Origin: Bolinopsis microptera
Lineage: Eukaryota > Ctenophora > Tentaculata > Lobata > Bolinopsidae
DNA length: 64,000 nucleotides
NCBI RefSeq assembly: GCF_026151205.1
Contig: NC_087079.1
Span: 3,304,730 to 3,368,729 of the forward strand
Direction of reading: 5' to 3'
The notes beneath the pieces are model-generated. The model had not been told where the DNA came from and ran no database searches. It was given only the letters and a program-made list of their open reading frames with translations. Shown piece by piece: positions 10,364-20,686 of this stretch. How positions within the stretch are numbered: the stretch's first letter is position 1; each line of letters opens with the position of its first letter. A program made the translations under genes and the position numbers.

Positions 10364-11110
10364 ATGAACATAATAGCCTGGGGTCCCCAGGTAACGGCAA
10401 TATTGAGGGTTTGGGGCATGGCCGGCAATTGGAGTAATACTTATAGTGCGTACTGACTAATGATTTATTATTCCCAGGAAACCTTACTATATAGCTGGCC
10501 GGCTGCGCTGGGGCCTAACTTCGTAATTGAAAGAGATAGCGACTTTTATGGTTTTTTGCAAAATGTTGACATGATCGCTTTGTAAAAATAACGTTTCCCC
10601 CAGCGGGAAATTTGAAACAACGTAGATTGTGAGTTTCAGTTATCTCAAAACCTTCAGAAAATTTTCATTTTGGGCCTGGGGCCGATCAAAAGTTTTCAAC
10701 TTAAACTAATTTGCGGGTTGCTGTACTTTAACATTTATAATTGCAGACTAAATTGCGAGTGCGTCATTGCTACACGTTGTATACCTTTCGTGCACGCAAA
10801 GCCGTGATCAAAATGGGTTACATGGCGTCTGTCAAGTGCGTCACGTGATTCAATTTTGCATTTTTGTAATGTTTGAAGCATGCAATAAACTTACGAGCGC
10901 GCGCAAGCTTGAAAACGCTGCGAAGACGCGATGACCTGCATATTAGTAATACGACTTGACTATTGTTAATAAAATAGTGTGGCCCGGCGCGCGCTACTTC
11001 GTTAATTGACGATGTCAATTCATCGCAGCTCGGCGCGGCACAGTCTATGAGTCTAGTAGCGCATCTCGCCGATCTAGCTTTACCTGGGGACCCCAGGCTA
11101 TTATGTTCAT
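10364..11110. mobile_element. Element bounded by 31-bp perfect inverted repeats
   Basis: ATGAACATAATAGCCTGGGG... at 10364-10394 is the exact reverse complement of 11080-11110. The terminal segment itself contains the palindrome CCTGGGGTCCCCAGG (one base off perfect). The interior is GC-rich near 10890-11040 and has no coding potential. No TSD identified. Confidence 0.55.
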
Positions 11111-11480
11111 AAACATAGCCTGGCGTAATTTAACTCTCTAAAACGCGCATATATGCGCATTTATGCGATTTTACAATCAAATAATCAGATTTTACAATTT
11201 AACTCAGAGCGCGGCTCTTGTAGCGCATACGTCACTTTTTTTTGCGCGGCTGTAATTGGTTCTGAACGATCACGTGAATGCTCTAGTCACGTGCGCTTTA
11301 ACCTTGCTCTATCCAGAGCCCTTGCGCTTGCCTCACGGCGGGCCCTAGGTGGCGCGAAAGCACATGGTTAGGTGAAGCTTTAACCTGACATCCAACGATC
11401 ATGCGCACTTTTTTTAGGGCGATGGACTAGGTCGTAATTCACTCAGCCCGAATAATTATTCGGCGGAATGACAGACTGAG
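11111..11480. repeat. Dispersed repeat, copy 1
   Basis: AGCCTGGCGTAATT, CTCTAAAACGCGC, GCGATTTTACAATCAAATAA and GGCTCTTGTAG recur in the same order at about 22984-23300 inside the foldback spacer. Contains GCGC-rich segments. No coding signal. Confidence 0.65.
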
Positions 11481-11499
11481 CGCCGCCCAGTAAATCTAG

Positions 11500-11750
11500 C
11501 TGTGAGTTGACGAATGTTACTCGTCTAAATTTCTCCGAAGTAGCGCACGCCGCTTTCTTCTCGAAATGGCAAGTGCTACGAAGTAGCGCGCGCCGGGCCA
11601 GATCATTAACAATGGTCAAGCTGTGAGAAGCCTCATTGAGTGCGCGGCGCGGCACAGTAATGCATCGCGCTACAAGCTACTTCGTAGCACTTGCCATCGC
11701 GCAAGAAAGCGGTGCGCGCTACTTCGAAGAAATTTAGACGAGTAACATCC
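11500..11750. repeat. Inverted repeat with GC-rich spacer
   Basis: About 11512-11585 (GTTACTCGTCTAAATTTCT ... GGCAAGTGCTACGAAGTAGC) is inverted at about 11668-11750 (GCTACTTCGTAGCACTTGCC ... AAATTTAGACGAGTAAC). Can form a cruciform of roughly 75-bp arms. Confidence 0.65.
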
Positions 11751-11828
11751 GTCAAACTCGTGCGTGGCGGGTCATACAACGTATGACATAAATTAAGGCG
11801 ACGTAGAATGGATTTACATGCGTGCTAA

Positions 11829-12040
11829 ATCACTCTACAATCGATCTTCGACATTGTTTTAAAAGGGCCCCCGACAGTTGAAACCAACTTCAATCGATGT
11901 ATATTTAATTTTTGGACTCTGATTTCGAATCACCCCCATGATATAGGGTTAAAATGCTCCCCTGACGAGATATTGGCGAAAACCTGTCTCGATCACGTGA
12001 TATGACCGTATAAGCAATAAGGAAGTTAGTTTAATTTCTC
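11829..12040. mobile_element. Truncated Harbinger-like MITE copy
   Basis: Begins ATCACTCTACA after TAA (11826-11828) and matches 4938-5150, with TTTTAAAAGGGCCCCCGACAG and CTGACGAGATATTGGCG. It stops at TTAATTTCTCGTTA, exactly before the telomere-like core found in the other copies. Confidence 0.75.
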
Positions 12041-12560
12041 GTTATTAAACACTTTTTCACACATACTAGCTTTACTCACAGGACAAGATTTGGAAAGCAC
12101 TAGACTTTTTGAATGTTTGATTTTATATAGGGTCATTGTGACATTATGTATATATATTTCCAAAAAAACACTAGACTAAGGGAATTTCGTTGAGATGTGT
12201 GTGGCCAGCAATTAGTAGTGATCTTTGAAAGACAATATTGTTCCAGTCAAAATCTTTTACGGTTCAATCAAGCAGGGCGTGGCTATGTTGATTATTTAAT
12301 AGTGCACGGTTAAGCTTTCCCCACAAACTTAACGGGTGATAGTCTTAAAATGTTTGTTCCATATATATCGACGAGTCCAACTCGACGCGCGTCCTGGTAG
12401 GTTGTAAACGTACAACCCACAAACACATCACACTCATTTACAATTTAATTGTAAAGTCGGCCATTCCAAGTTTTGGGATATTCATGTAAAAAATGTTGGT
12501 TGATCTTGTATTGTGGTTGTCAGGTGGGTCAGCCTGACAAATAAGTAGAGAGAGCTTCCT
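12041..12560 (-). pseudogene. Inverted copy of the LINE 3' end
   Basis: The minus strand matches the 3' part of the LINE at 19040-19350 (GACAACCACAA, CAACCA, CCACGCCCTGCTTGATTG, AAAAGATTTTGACTG, CTTGTCCTGTGAGTAAAG). It is diverged and interrupted by about 85 bp (near 12330-12415) that includes CGACGAGTCCAACTCG, a segment also seen at 35970. Non-functional. Confidence 0.7.
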
Positions 12561-13037
12561 TGTCGAGCATGTGTAGCCTTCACGTCAGAATATTGGAGCA
12601 CGAAATTTCATTATTTTGTAGAGCTCGAGGTAACAATATAGTGATTTTGGATAGCTAGGATATTGTTATGAATAGCGGTTTCTGAAAAACTTGTTGTCAA
12701 GTTTTTGGTGCCTTATTGGTCTAGTACGTGCACAGGTCTTTAAAAAAATTCACAAAATTTGTTAGCAATTATTCGTCTGCAAGTAACTCTCTGGCCATCT
12801 ATGACTAAATCGTCCTTACATCTAGACATATTTTTACCACGGAGTTCATTAATAACTTCCACAGAGAAATCCATCAAGTTAGTGTGGTGTGTAACACTTG
12901 CATATAACGACTGCTGATAACAAGCTAAAAACGATACAAATGCTAAGTGGTTTACTGCAAACTCAACAAATGCTACTTGTGGTTTACTGCTAACTGAAGG
13001 AAACTTATTTTAGATATACGATGAGTTTGCAAAAAAG
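12561..13037. other. Non-coding
   Basis: No gene or element recognised. A short duplicated piece (ACTGCAAACTCAACAAATGCTA / TGGTTTACTGC) occurs near 12940-12990. Confidence 0.3.
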
Positions 13038-13045
13038 GTCCATAG

Positions 13046-13302
13046 CAGTGCCGTAACGAAGGGCCCCGCTGACCCCACTGTACAGGGGGGTGCCGTCTTA
13101 GGGTGGGGGGCGTCAAATCGTCGTTTGAATGTGGGACAATTTTGAAAACTTAACAAAGTACTAGCAAAACTGTGCGTTTTGCTCTAGATACACACCTTTT
13201 TAGAGATTTTACCGGCGTATCCTCTAAAATCACCTAATTTGCTCAATTTTAGGGAGGGTACCATAAGGGGAGGGGGCGCCAACATTCAACGTTAAGCCAA
13301 TG
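13046..13302. mobile_element. hAT-like MITE with 8-bp TSD
   Basis: Begins CAGTGCCGTAACGAAGGG and ends AACGTTAAGCCAATG, flanked by a perfect GTCCATAG duplication (13038-13045 and 13303-13310). Short imperfect TIRs, GC-rich ends, no coding potential. Confidence 0.8.
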
Positions 13303-13479
13303 GTCCATAGCTGTTTGTATATACATGTATTATGCAACTTACATGCAATACCTTTAAATCTCTATTAGTTTTATATCATATTCTATATTTACCTGAAAGC
13401 CTATGGTCACAGGAATGATAGATACATTTTTATCGCATCAAAAAATATTCATCATTGCGGAAAATACAGCCCATTAAAA

Positions 13480-13717
13480 TGTAACTCACACTGTGAGTTC
13501 TTTATATGAACGACATCACAAACAGTTCTAAACTAGGATCATTTGTTACCTTTGCTGATAATAATAATATATTTGTTGTCGGCAAAACAAAACGGGAGGC
13601 AAATGGACGAGGAAATGAGCTTTTGTCATCATTACAGTCTTATATGAGAGCGAATAAGTTACATATAAACATGTCAAAGTGCTGCTACATACACTTCAAA
13701 CCCACCATGGCAGGTTC
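13480..13717 (+). pseudogene. LINE reverse transcriptase fragment, 5' piece
   Basis: Translates to KLGSFVTFADNNNIFVVGKT then LHINMSKCCYIHFKP, the LINE RT catalytic strand (usually ADD) and the following region. The second catalytic Asp is Asn here. The piece breaks at 13717, where the LTR element inserted, and resumes in frame at 18093. Confidence 0.8.
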
Positions 13718-13836
13718 TGTTATATTTCTTGTTTATTTGTTTCAGTTATTTTAATACTAATGTTTATAATGTTTCAGAATGTTTTAACCTCAGTGTGATT
13801 AAGTCTAAATGAACAAAGAGTTTTACTTATACTTCA
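13718..13836 (+). repeat. 5' LTR of element 1
   Basis: 119 bp, TG...CA. Contains TATAAT at 13765-13770. About 22 bp downstream starts ACCTCAGTGTGATTAA (13787-13802), the exact complement of the segment right after the LTR. This places a plausible transcription start at or near 13787. Confidence 0.93.
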
Positions 13837-13837
13837 T

Positions 13838-13853
13838 TTAATCACACTGAGGT
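13838..13853 (+). promoter_or_regulatory. Candidate self-priming primer-binding site
   Basis: TTAATCACACTGAGGT starts two bases after the LTR and is the exact 16-base reverse complement of LTR positions 13787-13802. It does not start TGG as tRNA-primed sites do. Tf1/sushi-type elements prime reverse transcription with their own mRNA 5' end annealed to such a site; the same mechanism is inferred here. Confidence 0.65.
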
Positions 13854-13860
13854 AACAACT

Positions 13861-15720
13861 ATGGACAAACTACTGCGTGCTGAGACTTTTAGCGCTGACC
13901 CCTCTGCTGCCAACAGTTCCAAGGAGTGGGAGCACTGGAAAGCTAGGTTCGTGAAGTTTATTGGATCAATCACTAGCATTACAGAGGCTAACAAACAGGA
14001 CCTACTCGTAAACTATGTAAGCACGGAGATCTATGCGCATATTTCGGAGACAGCTGATTACACAGCCTCAATTGCAGCATTGGAGAGTGTCTTCAATCCT
14101 AAGAGGAACGTCATTTTTGCACGACACCTGCTTAACACTTGCAAGCAAGACTCCAATACAGTGGACGCCTATTACCAAAAACTAAAATTTTTAGCCAAAG
14201 ACTGCGTTTTCGGTGCAGTAAATGAGGCTACACACCAAAATGAAGCCATAAGAGAGGCATTTATAGCTGGCCTACAGTCTCCTGGTATACGTCAACGGGT
14301 ATTGGAAAGCGAGAAGACTGCATTGTCAGACATCTATTCCTTAGCTAGAGGGCTAGAGGCAGCAAAGGTTCAGGCCCAATCTTATGTCAACCAAAGTTCA
14401 TCTCTCAACGCAATTGTTAATAACAATGAATCAGTGTCAGATTCAGAAGGGTGTGCTAACCATGATGACAACTTCGTAGCAGCTGCCCCATTTCAATTCT
14501 CCTGTTATTTCTGCGGTGGGCCCAAACCGCACACAAACAGACAGGCCTGTCCTGCTTTTAACTCTAACTGCAACGGTTGTGGAATTCAGGGACATTTCCA
14601 GAAAGTCTGCAAAGCCGGTCGCCAATCTCAAGTTCGGGGCGGCAGTGCCCGCGGCAAGAATCGACGTAACAATCAATATCGTAGCTCTCAGAATATGACA
14701 TCATCAGCAGTCCCTCACAGTAGCTCTCAATCCCAAAACGGGACATCATCGGCTCTTCACAACCATTATCTTGCAGCTTCGCCTCCATGCTTGTCCAAGA
14801 GTATTACCAGAGTCCTTGTCAATGGAAGAGAGCTTGATGCCTTGGTAGATTCTGGAAGTTCAGCAACTTTTCTCAGTAATGCCAGTGTCCGGAAGCATCA
14901 ATGGGACATTAATCGCGGAGACCATGCACCTGTCAGTATGGCCTCTTCATCCCACATCTCTCATCCTGTCGGTCACTGTACAGTAGATGTTCATTTCAAT
15001 GGTGAATTATTACCAAATCAAACGATTGTGGTAATGAAGGACTTATGTGCTGATATGATCATAGGACTAGATATCCTTTCTGATTACAAATCCGTGACAT
15101 TGGAGTTTGGAGGCCACAAACCTCCTACTATTGTATCTGCAGCTGCTTGTCTCATCAAAACACCTAAGCTCTTTGGACAATTAGAGGGAGACAGCCACCC
15201 TATAAGTATCAAATCAAGGAGATATTCTAACATTGATAAAACATTTATCAGAGTCGAGGTTAAAAAGCTGCTAGAAGCAGGAATCATTAAAGAGTGCGAG
15301 TCTCCATGGAGAGCCCAGGTCCTGGTCCACCAAGGGAATGAGAATCACAAGAAACGCCTTGTCATCGATTACTCCCAAAAGATAAACAGATTTACTAAAT
15401 TGGATGCTTATCCAGTCCCTCGAATCGACGAGATGGTAGAAGATATCTCAAAGCGCAAGTACTACAGTACACTTGATCTCTCATCTGCTTACCACCAGGT
15501 CCCTATTGCCGAAGACGAGCAAGAATATACCGCTTTCGAAGCTGATGGTAAGCTCTACTGTTTCATGTTTATCCCTTTCGGGGTGACTAACGGAGTATCT
15601 GCCTTTCAAAGAACTGTCAACGATATCATAGCTGCAGAACACCTATCTGGTGTATACGTATATGTTGATAATATCACCATCGTAGGCATGACTAAAGAGA
15701 AGAGCATGATAATAACCTAG
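13861..15720 (+). CDS. Element 1 Gag-protease-RT (single frame, truncated by frameshift)
   Basis: 619 codons from ATG 13861. Gag of about 210 residues resembling the CsRn1/Kabuki-type Gag. Two zinc-knuckle-like Cys clusters follow (CYFCGG near residue 215; CNGCGIQGHFQKVC near 236-250), then a protease active site LVDSGSSATFLS near 328 and RT from about 440 with YSTLDLSSAYHQVP and PFGV. The RT catalytic box reads YVDN instead of YVDD (residue ~601), one transition from GAT. The frame ends at TAG 15718-15720; similarity continues in another frame from about 15702. Confidence 0.9.
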   Translation: MDKLLRAETFSADPSAANSSKEWEHWKARFVKFIGSITSITEANKQDLLVNYVSTEIYAHISETADYTASIAALESVFNPKRNVIFARHLLNTCKQDSNTVDAYYQKLKFLAKDCVFGAVNEATHQNEAIREAFIAGLQSPGIRQRVLESEKTALSDIYSLARGLEAAKVQAQSYVNQSSSLNAIVNNNESVSDSEGCANHDDNFVAAAPFQFSCYFCGGPKPHTNRQACPAFNSNCNGCGIQGHFQKVCKAGRQSQVRGGSARGKNRRNNQYRSSQNMTSSAVPHSSSQSQNGTSSALHNHYLAASPPCLSKSITRVLVNGRELDALVDSGSSATFLSNASVRKHQWDINRGDHAPVSMASSSHISHPVGHCTVDVHFNGELLPNQTIVVMKDLCADMIIGLDILSDYKSVTLEFGGHKPPTIVSAAACLIKTPKLFGQLEGDSHPISIKSRRYSNIDKTFIRVEVKKLLEAGIIKECESPWRAQVLVHQGNENHKKRLVIDYSQKINRFTKLDAYPVPRIDEMVEDISKRKYYSTLDLSSAYHQVPIAEDEQEYTAFEADGKLYCFMFIPFGVTNGVSAFQRTVNDIIAAEHLSGVYVYVDNITIVGMTKEKSMIIT

Positions 15721-16073
15721 CAGAATTCCTTACAGCTGCTGAATTTAATGATAGTAAAACAGTGTCCGGGGTCACTTCGATTAAGCTTCTTGGATATCTT
15801 GTTAGTCATAATTCCATAAAGCCCGATCCTGACAGAATACAACCTCTCCTGGGTATGCCTGCACCCAACAATGACAAATCCCTAAAGAGTGTACTTGGCT
15901 TGTTCGCTCATTACTCTAGGTGGGTCAAGAACTTTTCAGACAAGATTCACCCCCTGTCTCATGTCACTTCATTTCCTCTCAATGACAAACAGATAAAAGC
16001 ATTTCAACTGTTAAAATCTGAAATTGCCAAAGCTGTCCTGGCCACGCCTGATCCTAATCTTCCTTTACTCTAG
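15702..16073 (+). pseudogene. Element 1 RT C-terminal part, frame-shifted
   Basis: Continues the RT after the catalytic box (NNLAEFLTAAEF, then IKLLGYLVSHNSIKPDPDRI and LGLFAHYSRWVKNF), one frame back from the preceding ORF, equivalent to one missing base near 15700. It ends at a stop 16071-16073, where a second missing base again moves the frame. Confidence 0.85.
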
Positions 16074-17539
16074 AAACGGATGCATCAGACTATGCAATTG
16101 GCGCTACTCTCTGTCAATCCACTCGACCGATTGCATTCTTTTCCAGAACTCTTAACTCATCAGAGCGCAATCATCACTCAGTAGAGAAAGAAGCTTACGC
16201 TATCGTGGAGGCAATTCGTAAATGGAAACACTACCTCCTAGGGTCCCAATTCACTGTCATCACGGATCAACAGTCAGTTTCCTTCATGTTCGGTCTCTTA
16301 AACCATGGTAAAATTAAGAACGATAAAATAACCCGTTGGAGGATTGAGCTTTCGCCTTATGCATTTGACATTATGCACAGGCCTGGAAAAGATAACCTTC
16401 CAGCCGATGCTTTATCTCGATTAGTGTATCCTCATTGCTCAGCAATCACTAGTCTAAAAGCCTTACATGATCAGCTTTGCCATCCAGGAGTAACGCGTAT
16501 GTCTCACTTTGTTCGCTCTTGGAATCTTCCTTTCTCTGTGGAAGATATTAAGAAAATGACAAGATCCTGCAGGGATTGTGCCGAGGTTAAGCCACGCTAT
16601 TTTAAACCTCAACAGCCCCAGCATCTTATAAAAGCTACGGCCCCATTTGAGCGTTTGAACCTGGATTTCAAGGGACCACTCCCAACAAACACGAAAAACA
16701 AATTCATCCTCACTATCGTAGATGAATATGCTCGCTACCCCTTTGCTTTTCCCTGTACCGACACTTCCACCGATTCTGTCAAAAGCTGTCTAACGTCAAT
16801 CTTTGGAGTATTTGGCATGCCGTCCTTCATTCACTCCGATCAGGGTAGTGGGTTCATGTCTGCAGAACTCAAGAAATGGCTACTAGAAAAAGGCATTGCT
16901 ACAAGCCGTTCTTCACGTTTTAATCCCCAAGGAAACGGTCAAGTGGAGAAATACAATGGAACAGTGTGGAAGGCTGTACAATTAGCCTTAAGGACGAGAA
17001 AACTTCCACTAAAACTTTGGGAGCAGGTGATTACTGATGCTTTACATTCTATACGGTCCCTCCTCTGCACTGCAACTAACGATACCCCTCACGAACGTGT
17101 GTTTAATTTTCCTCGTAAATCAACAACTGGTAGCTCTCTTCCTGGGTGGCTAACAGATAACTCTAAAGCACTAATGAAACGTCACACCAATCGATCAAAG
17201 TACGATCCTCTCGTAGAAGAAGTGGAGCTTCTGGACGTCAATCCTAACACCAGTCATGTCAGAACTGGAGAAGGGGTAGAGCTGACGGTCTCCAATAAAC
17301 ACCTAGCTCCTATTGGTGATGATTCCCGGCCTAATGCTTTTGACAATATTGTGACTTCCGATGTTCATGACAGTATTGTGCCTTCAGATAATGTGATTAA
17401 TGAAAACGAAAGTAATAATGAGGCTGTAACCAAAACTATTGACAATCCTATAAGACTGCGTAGATCTGGTAGAGACAGAACTCCCACAGTGTTGTATCCA
17501 TCACCTGATAGCACGTCTAGTAACTCTGGCTATCAGTAA
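16074..17539 (+). pseudogene. Element 1 RNase H and integrase
   Basis: Opens with ETDASDYAIGATLCQ and FSRTLNSSERNHHSVEKEAY (RNase H), then VITDQQSVSFMF. The integrase has an H...H...C..C zinc motif (LHDQLCHPG, SCRDCAE) and a D,D,E core (LNLDFKG; HSDQGSGF; GQVEKYNG). A polar C-terminal tail follows to the stop at 17537-17539. The internal ATG at 16205 is not a real start. All catalytic acidic residues are present in this part. Confidence 0.88.
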
Positions 17540-17968
17540 ACATTTCATATTCACGGTTTTCATATTTACGTTTCATACTTATGTTTCACATTCATGTTTC
17601 ATATTCACCTGAATTGGGTATTTCCGAAGTAGATGTTTTTCTCTTTATTAGAATTGAATTCTGATTGTTTTGTATTCCGTTCAATAGAGCGTGACTGACG
17701 TATTTATTATATTTAGCCTGTCGGAGGTTTAATTGAATTTTTACCCGAGTAGGGAAATCGGCATTATTCTTAGAACCTGTGTTAGGAAGGTAATTTATAT
17801 TTTGTGCCGTGCACATTTTTAAATTGGCACTTTGAAAGGGTCTACTCTAGGACGCCATCTTAGGTCAAAGTTTTTGTAAGCACTTCTGTTTTAAACTTTG
17901 CGCGCGCACACGCACGGGATCACTTTTCGATCTTGATTTTGTCGTTGTGTTTATTTATTCGGGGAGAT

Positions 17969-18087
17969 TGTTATATTTCTTGTTTATTTGTTTCAGTTAT
18001 TTTAATACTAATGTTTATAATGTTTCAGAATGTTTTAACCTCAGTGTGATTAAGTCTAAATGAACAAAGAGTTTTACTTATACTTCA
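17969..18087 (+). repeat. 3' LTR of element 1
   Basis: Base-for-base identical to the 5' LTR. Preceded by purine-rich GGGGAGAT and followed by the GGTTC target duplicate. Confidence 0.93.
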
Positions 18088-18092
18088 GGTTC

Positions 18093-18384
18093 AAAGTCAG
18101 ATATTTTATCACACCCTGAAGCTGTACTAATTATAGACAACTTTCCAATCAAAAAGGTTTCATCCGCAAAATTTCTGGGTGTTATAATTGACGAGAACCT
18201 ATCATGGGAAGATCACATTAAAGCTCTTAAGAGAACTCTAAATCATTCCACATCCACTTTATGTAGACTTCGCTGCTCCCTTCCAGAATTTCTACATCAA
18301 CAATTATATTATACTCTGTTCGAATCACATCTTTCCTACTGTATATCTGTATGGGGTGCGGTGGGGCAGCTAAGCAACGTATAA
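18093..18384 (+). pseudogene. LINE RT fragment, middle piece
   Basis: Reads KVSSAKFLGVIIDENLSWED, then LPEFLHQQLYYTLFESHLSY and SVWGA, the conserved C-terminal RT region of many LINEs. It continues from 13717 once the LTR element and one TSD copy are removed. It is interrupted at about 18384 by a SINE. Confidence 0.85.
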
Positions 18385-18744
18385 GGCCAGGTAGCGCAGT
18401 TGGTTAGAACGCCTGTCTTACAATCGTTAGGTTGCGAGTTCGAAACCCACTGACTGCCTGGTCGTGGGGTGAGCGTCGTCGACGTTCAGCTAAGGATCAT
18501 GAGTGGTCTATGCAGCCCCCCGGTCTACTCAGCCGAATACTCGAGAAATCGGGTGTGAGGGTTAAATGAGGAGCTGCACATTGCAGCAAAGTCTCGGACG
18601 AAGAAAGTATGGTACACACTACCTTAACCGTCACTGGCCAAAAAGATCCTTCGGCTTCCTGTAATTGGCTGGTTGCACTTGTGTAACATTGTGGCTGTTG
18701 GAATACACCGAAGTAAAATAAGTGTCTAGATAAAAAAAAAAAAA
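18385..18744 (+). mobile_element. tRNA-derived SINE
   Basis: The head (18385-18462) folds like a tRNA: A-box-like TAGCGCAGTTGGTTAGAACG, anticodon-loop-like CTTACAA, B box GCGAGTTCGAAACCC and a closing GCCTGGT. A 270-bp unrelated body follows, ending in A12 at 18733-18744. It splits the LINE reading frame. No clear TSD. Confidence 0.8.
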
Positions 18745-19350
18745 GGTCAATATTTACTGCTCAGAAGTACTGTCTCAGAGTACTATTTGGTGATAGGCTG
18801 GCGTACCTTGATAAGTTTAAGACTTGTGCACCGCGTACTAGGCCTATAGGACACCAGAAACTTGACCAAAAATTTTTCATAAAAGAACACACCAAACCGA
18901 TATTCAAGCATAATAATATTCTAGCTATACAAAATCTCTATACATACCACAGTTACCTCGAGCTCTACAAGATAATGAAATTCCGTGCTCCTATATCCCT
19001 ATATGAGGGTTACAAATGTTCGTCGAGGAAACCCTGCCTTCTAATCTGTCAGGTAGACCCACCTGACAACCACAACACTAGATCAACCAAAATTTTTAAC
19101 ACTTTAACCCCAAAGTTCAGAATGACTGACTTTACTACTAGTGTAATGTGCTTGCGAGGAAAACTTAAAGGTGCGCTATTAGCCAATCAGCATAACCACG
19201 CCCTGCTTGATTGGACCGTAAAAGATTTTGACTGCACAAATATTATTTTCCAAACATTATAACTGGCTGGTCACACACATCTCAATTAAATTCCCCTAGG
19301 CTACTGTTTTCCAAGTCTTGTCCTGTGAGTAAAGAATGTGTGAGAAAGTA
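18745..19350 (+). pseudogene. LINE RT C-terminus and 3' UTR
   Basis: Resumes at SIFTAQKYCLRVLFGDRLAY and stays open to the stop at 19260-19262. Then comes a short 3' UTR with AATAAAATAAA near 19352. Part of this 3' end also occurs inverted at 12041-12560. Confidence 0.82.
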
Positions 19351-20298
19351 TTAATAAAATAAATGTATATTTTTTGAATTTTCTAAATCTAATCTGAGAA
19401 TGAAGTATAAAGAAATTTTTAATTAGCACTGTATAGTTTAAGATATTTATAGCTTATCATAACCATTGATACAAAGGCCATAATCTTTCGCCAGCTCTTT
19501 AATATCCACCTTGAAGCTACATTTTATATCCTTGAACTACACAATATAAACTAAAGCATGTTTTAGTGTAGGCTTTTTGTCACAAAAAGACTGCAACCTA
19601 TAGTATCAACTTTACACAGAACCCCTAATGTCTACTAAAAAATTTCTTCTAGTCCTAATATATGAGCCTTGTCTCTAAAAACCTAACTGAACTAGCGTTT
19701 CGGTGTGTGCAAAAGCTTTCAGGCACGCGCATTCCTTGCCCCGTTAGTTACCTGTCCTTCCAAAACAAAACCAGCAGTCAAGGACAAAAAGTCATACACC
19801 AAATGGGCATTATATTTTATGAATTGTTTTACATCTTTTTATTCTGTAAAATGTGCTAAAATTAAATTTCTTGTTTCATTGAATTTCTTGTTTCATTGAC
19901 TGTACACTATGTACTGACAACAAAATCGATCAAAATGTAAAGATAAATAAAAGATTTATTTTTGTCTGTAATAAATGGCATAAACTTGAAATGTTTTGTT
20001 TATGCATGCTAAATGCATGCTAAATGCCTGAATTTACAGGCATTTAGCATGCATTTCTATATACAAATTTAAATATTTCACAATAGGAAATTAATAAAAT
20101 GATTTTCAATATAATTCTTACAGTAAGCTTTTACATTGCTGCAACTCATTAGAATCACCATTTTATGAATCTAAATTATTGGCTGTCCAGTGTCCATTCA
20201 TGTTTTGCAATCAAATTGAATTTAATCATATCAACCACTAATTTAAATTAGATTTTGAGCATTGTACATAGGTATTTTCAGGAAATGATTGATGTAAA
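19351..20298. other. AT-rich non-coding stretch
   Basis: Short ORFs here are not protein-like. A hairpin-like direct/inverted cluster of GCATGCTAAATGC occurs near 20005-20055. No element recognised. Confidence 0.4.
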
Positions 20299-20443
20299 AT
20301 GGAACATCTCCATGAAGCTATTCATCAGTTCAATAACACAGCTTCTTTCCTCTCCAAACTCGAAGCTTTTGAGGACATAAGAAAAAACTATTGTAATGAT
20401 TTCAAGATTGACTATCATGCCAACGACAATGCTATCCAAATCG
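20299..20443 (+). CDS. Unrecognised helical-repeat protein, exon 1
   Basis: ATG 20299, encoding MEHLHEAIHQFNNTASFLSK and onward to DNAIQI, ending in phase 1 before GTATGT. Joins in phase to the acceptor at 20597-20598. Upstream exons cannot be excluded. Confidence 0.6.
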
Positions 20444-20686
20444 GTATGTTAGGAGTAGGATTAATTTGGGTAATCATTTCTAGGTTTTACCATTCTAGTT
20501 TTTTCTATGCAAATTTATCATTCCCATATTTATATTCCACACATACTCAAATAAATTCGTCACCCTGCATTCTGTTCACACAGTTATTTTATTTTCAGAA
20601 AGTTTTCTGAAAGTGCTAATGAAAGATCAAACAACGATTGTGACACTGTGCAGCATTCTGAAGGTTGCACATTTATATGATGAAGA

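Larger units (their letters stand above)
13718..18087 (+). mobile_element. LTR retrotransposon 1 (Gypsy/Metaviridae), 119-bp identical LTRs
   Basis: LTRs at 13718-13836 and 17969-18087 are identical over 119 bp, start TGTTATATTTC and end TATACTTCA. A 5-bp TSD GGTTC flanks it (13713-13717, 18088-18092). A purine tract (GGGGAGAT) precedes the 3' LTR. Only 24 bp separate the 5' LTR from the gag start. Gag, protease and RT start share one open frame without a gag stop; RT, RNase H and integrase follow but are broken by two frame shifts. Total 4,370 bp, very compact. Identical LTRs suggest recent insertion, yet the copy looks defective. Confidence 0.95.

Noticed and set aside
18385-18462. Functional tRNA gene
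   Set aside because: tRNA-like head only; a fused 270-bp body and A-tail inside a LINE indicate a SINE.
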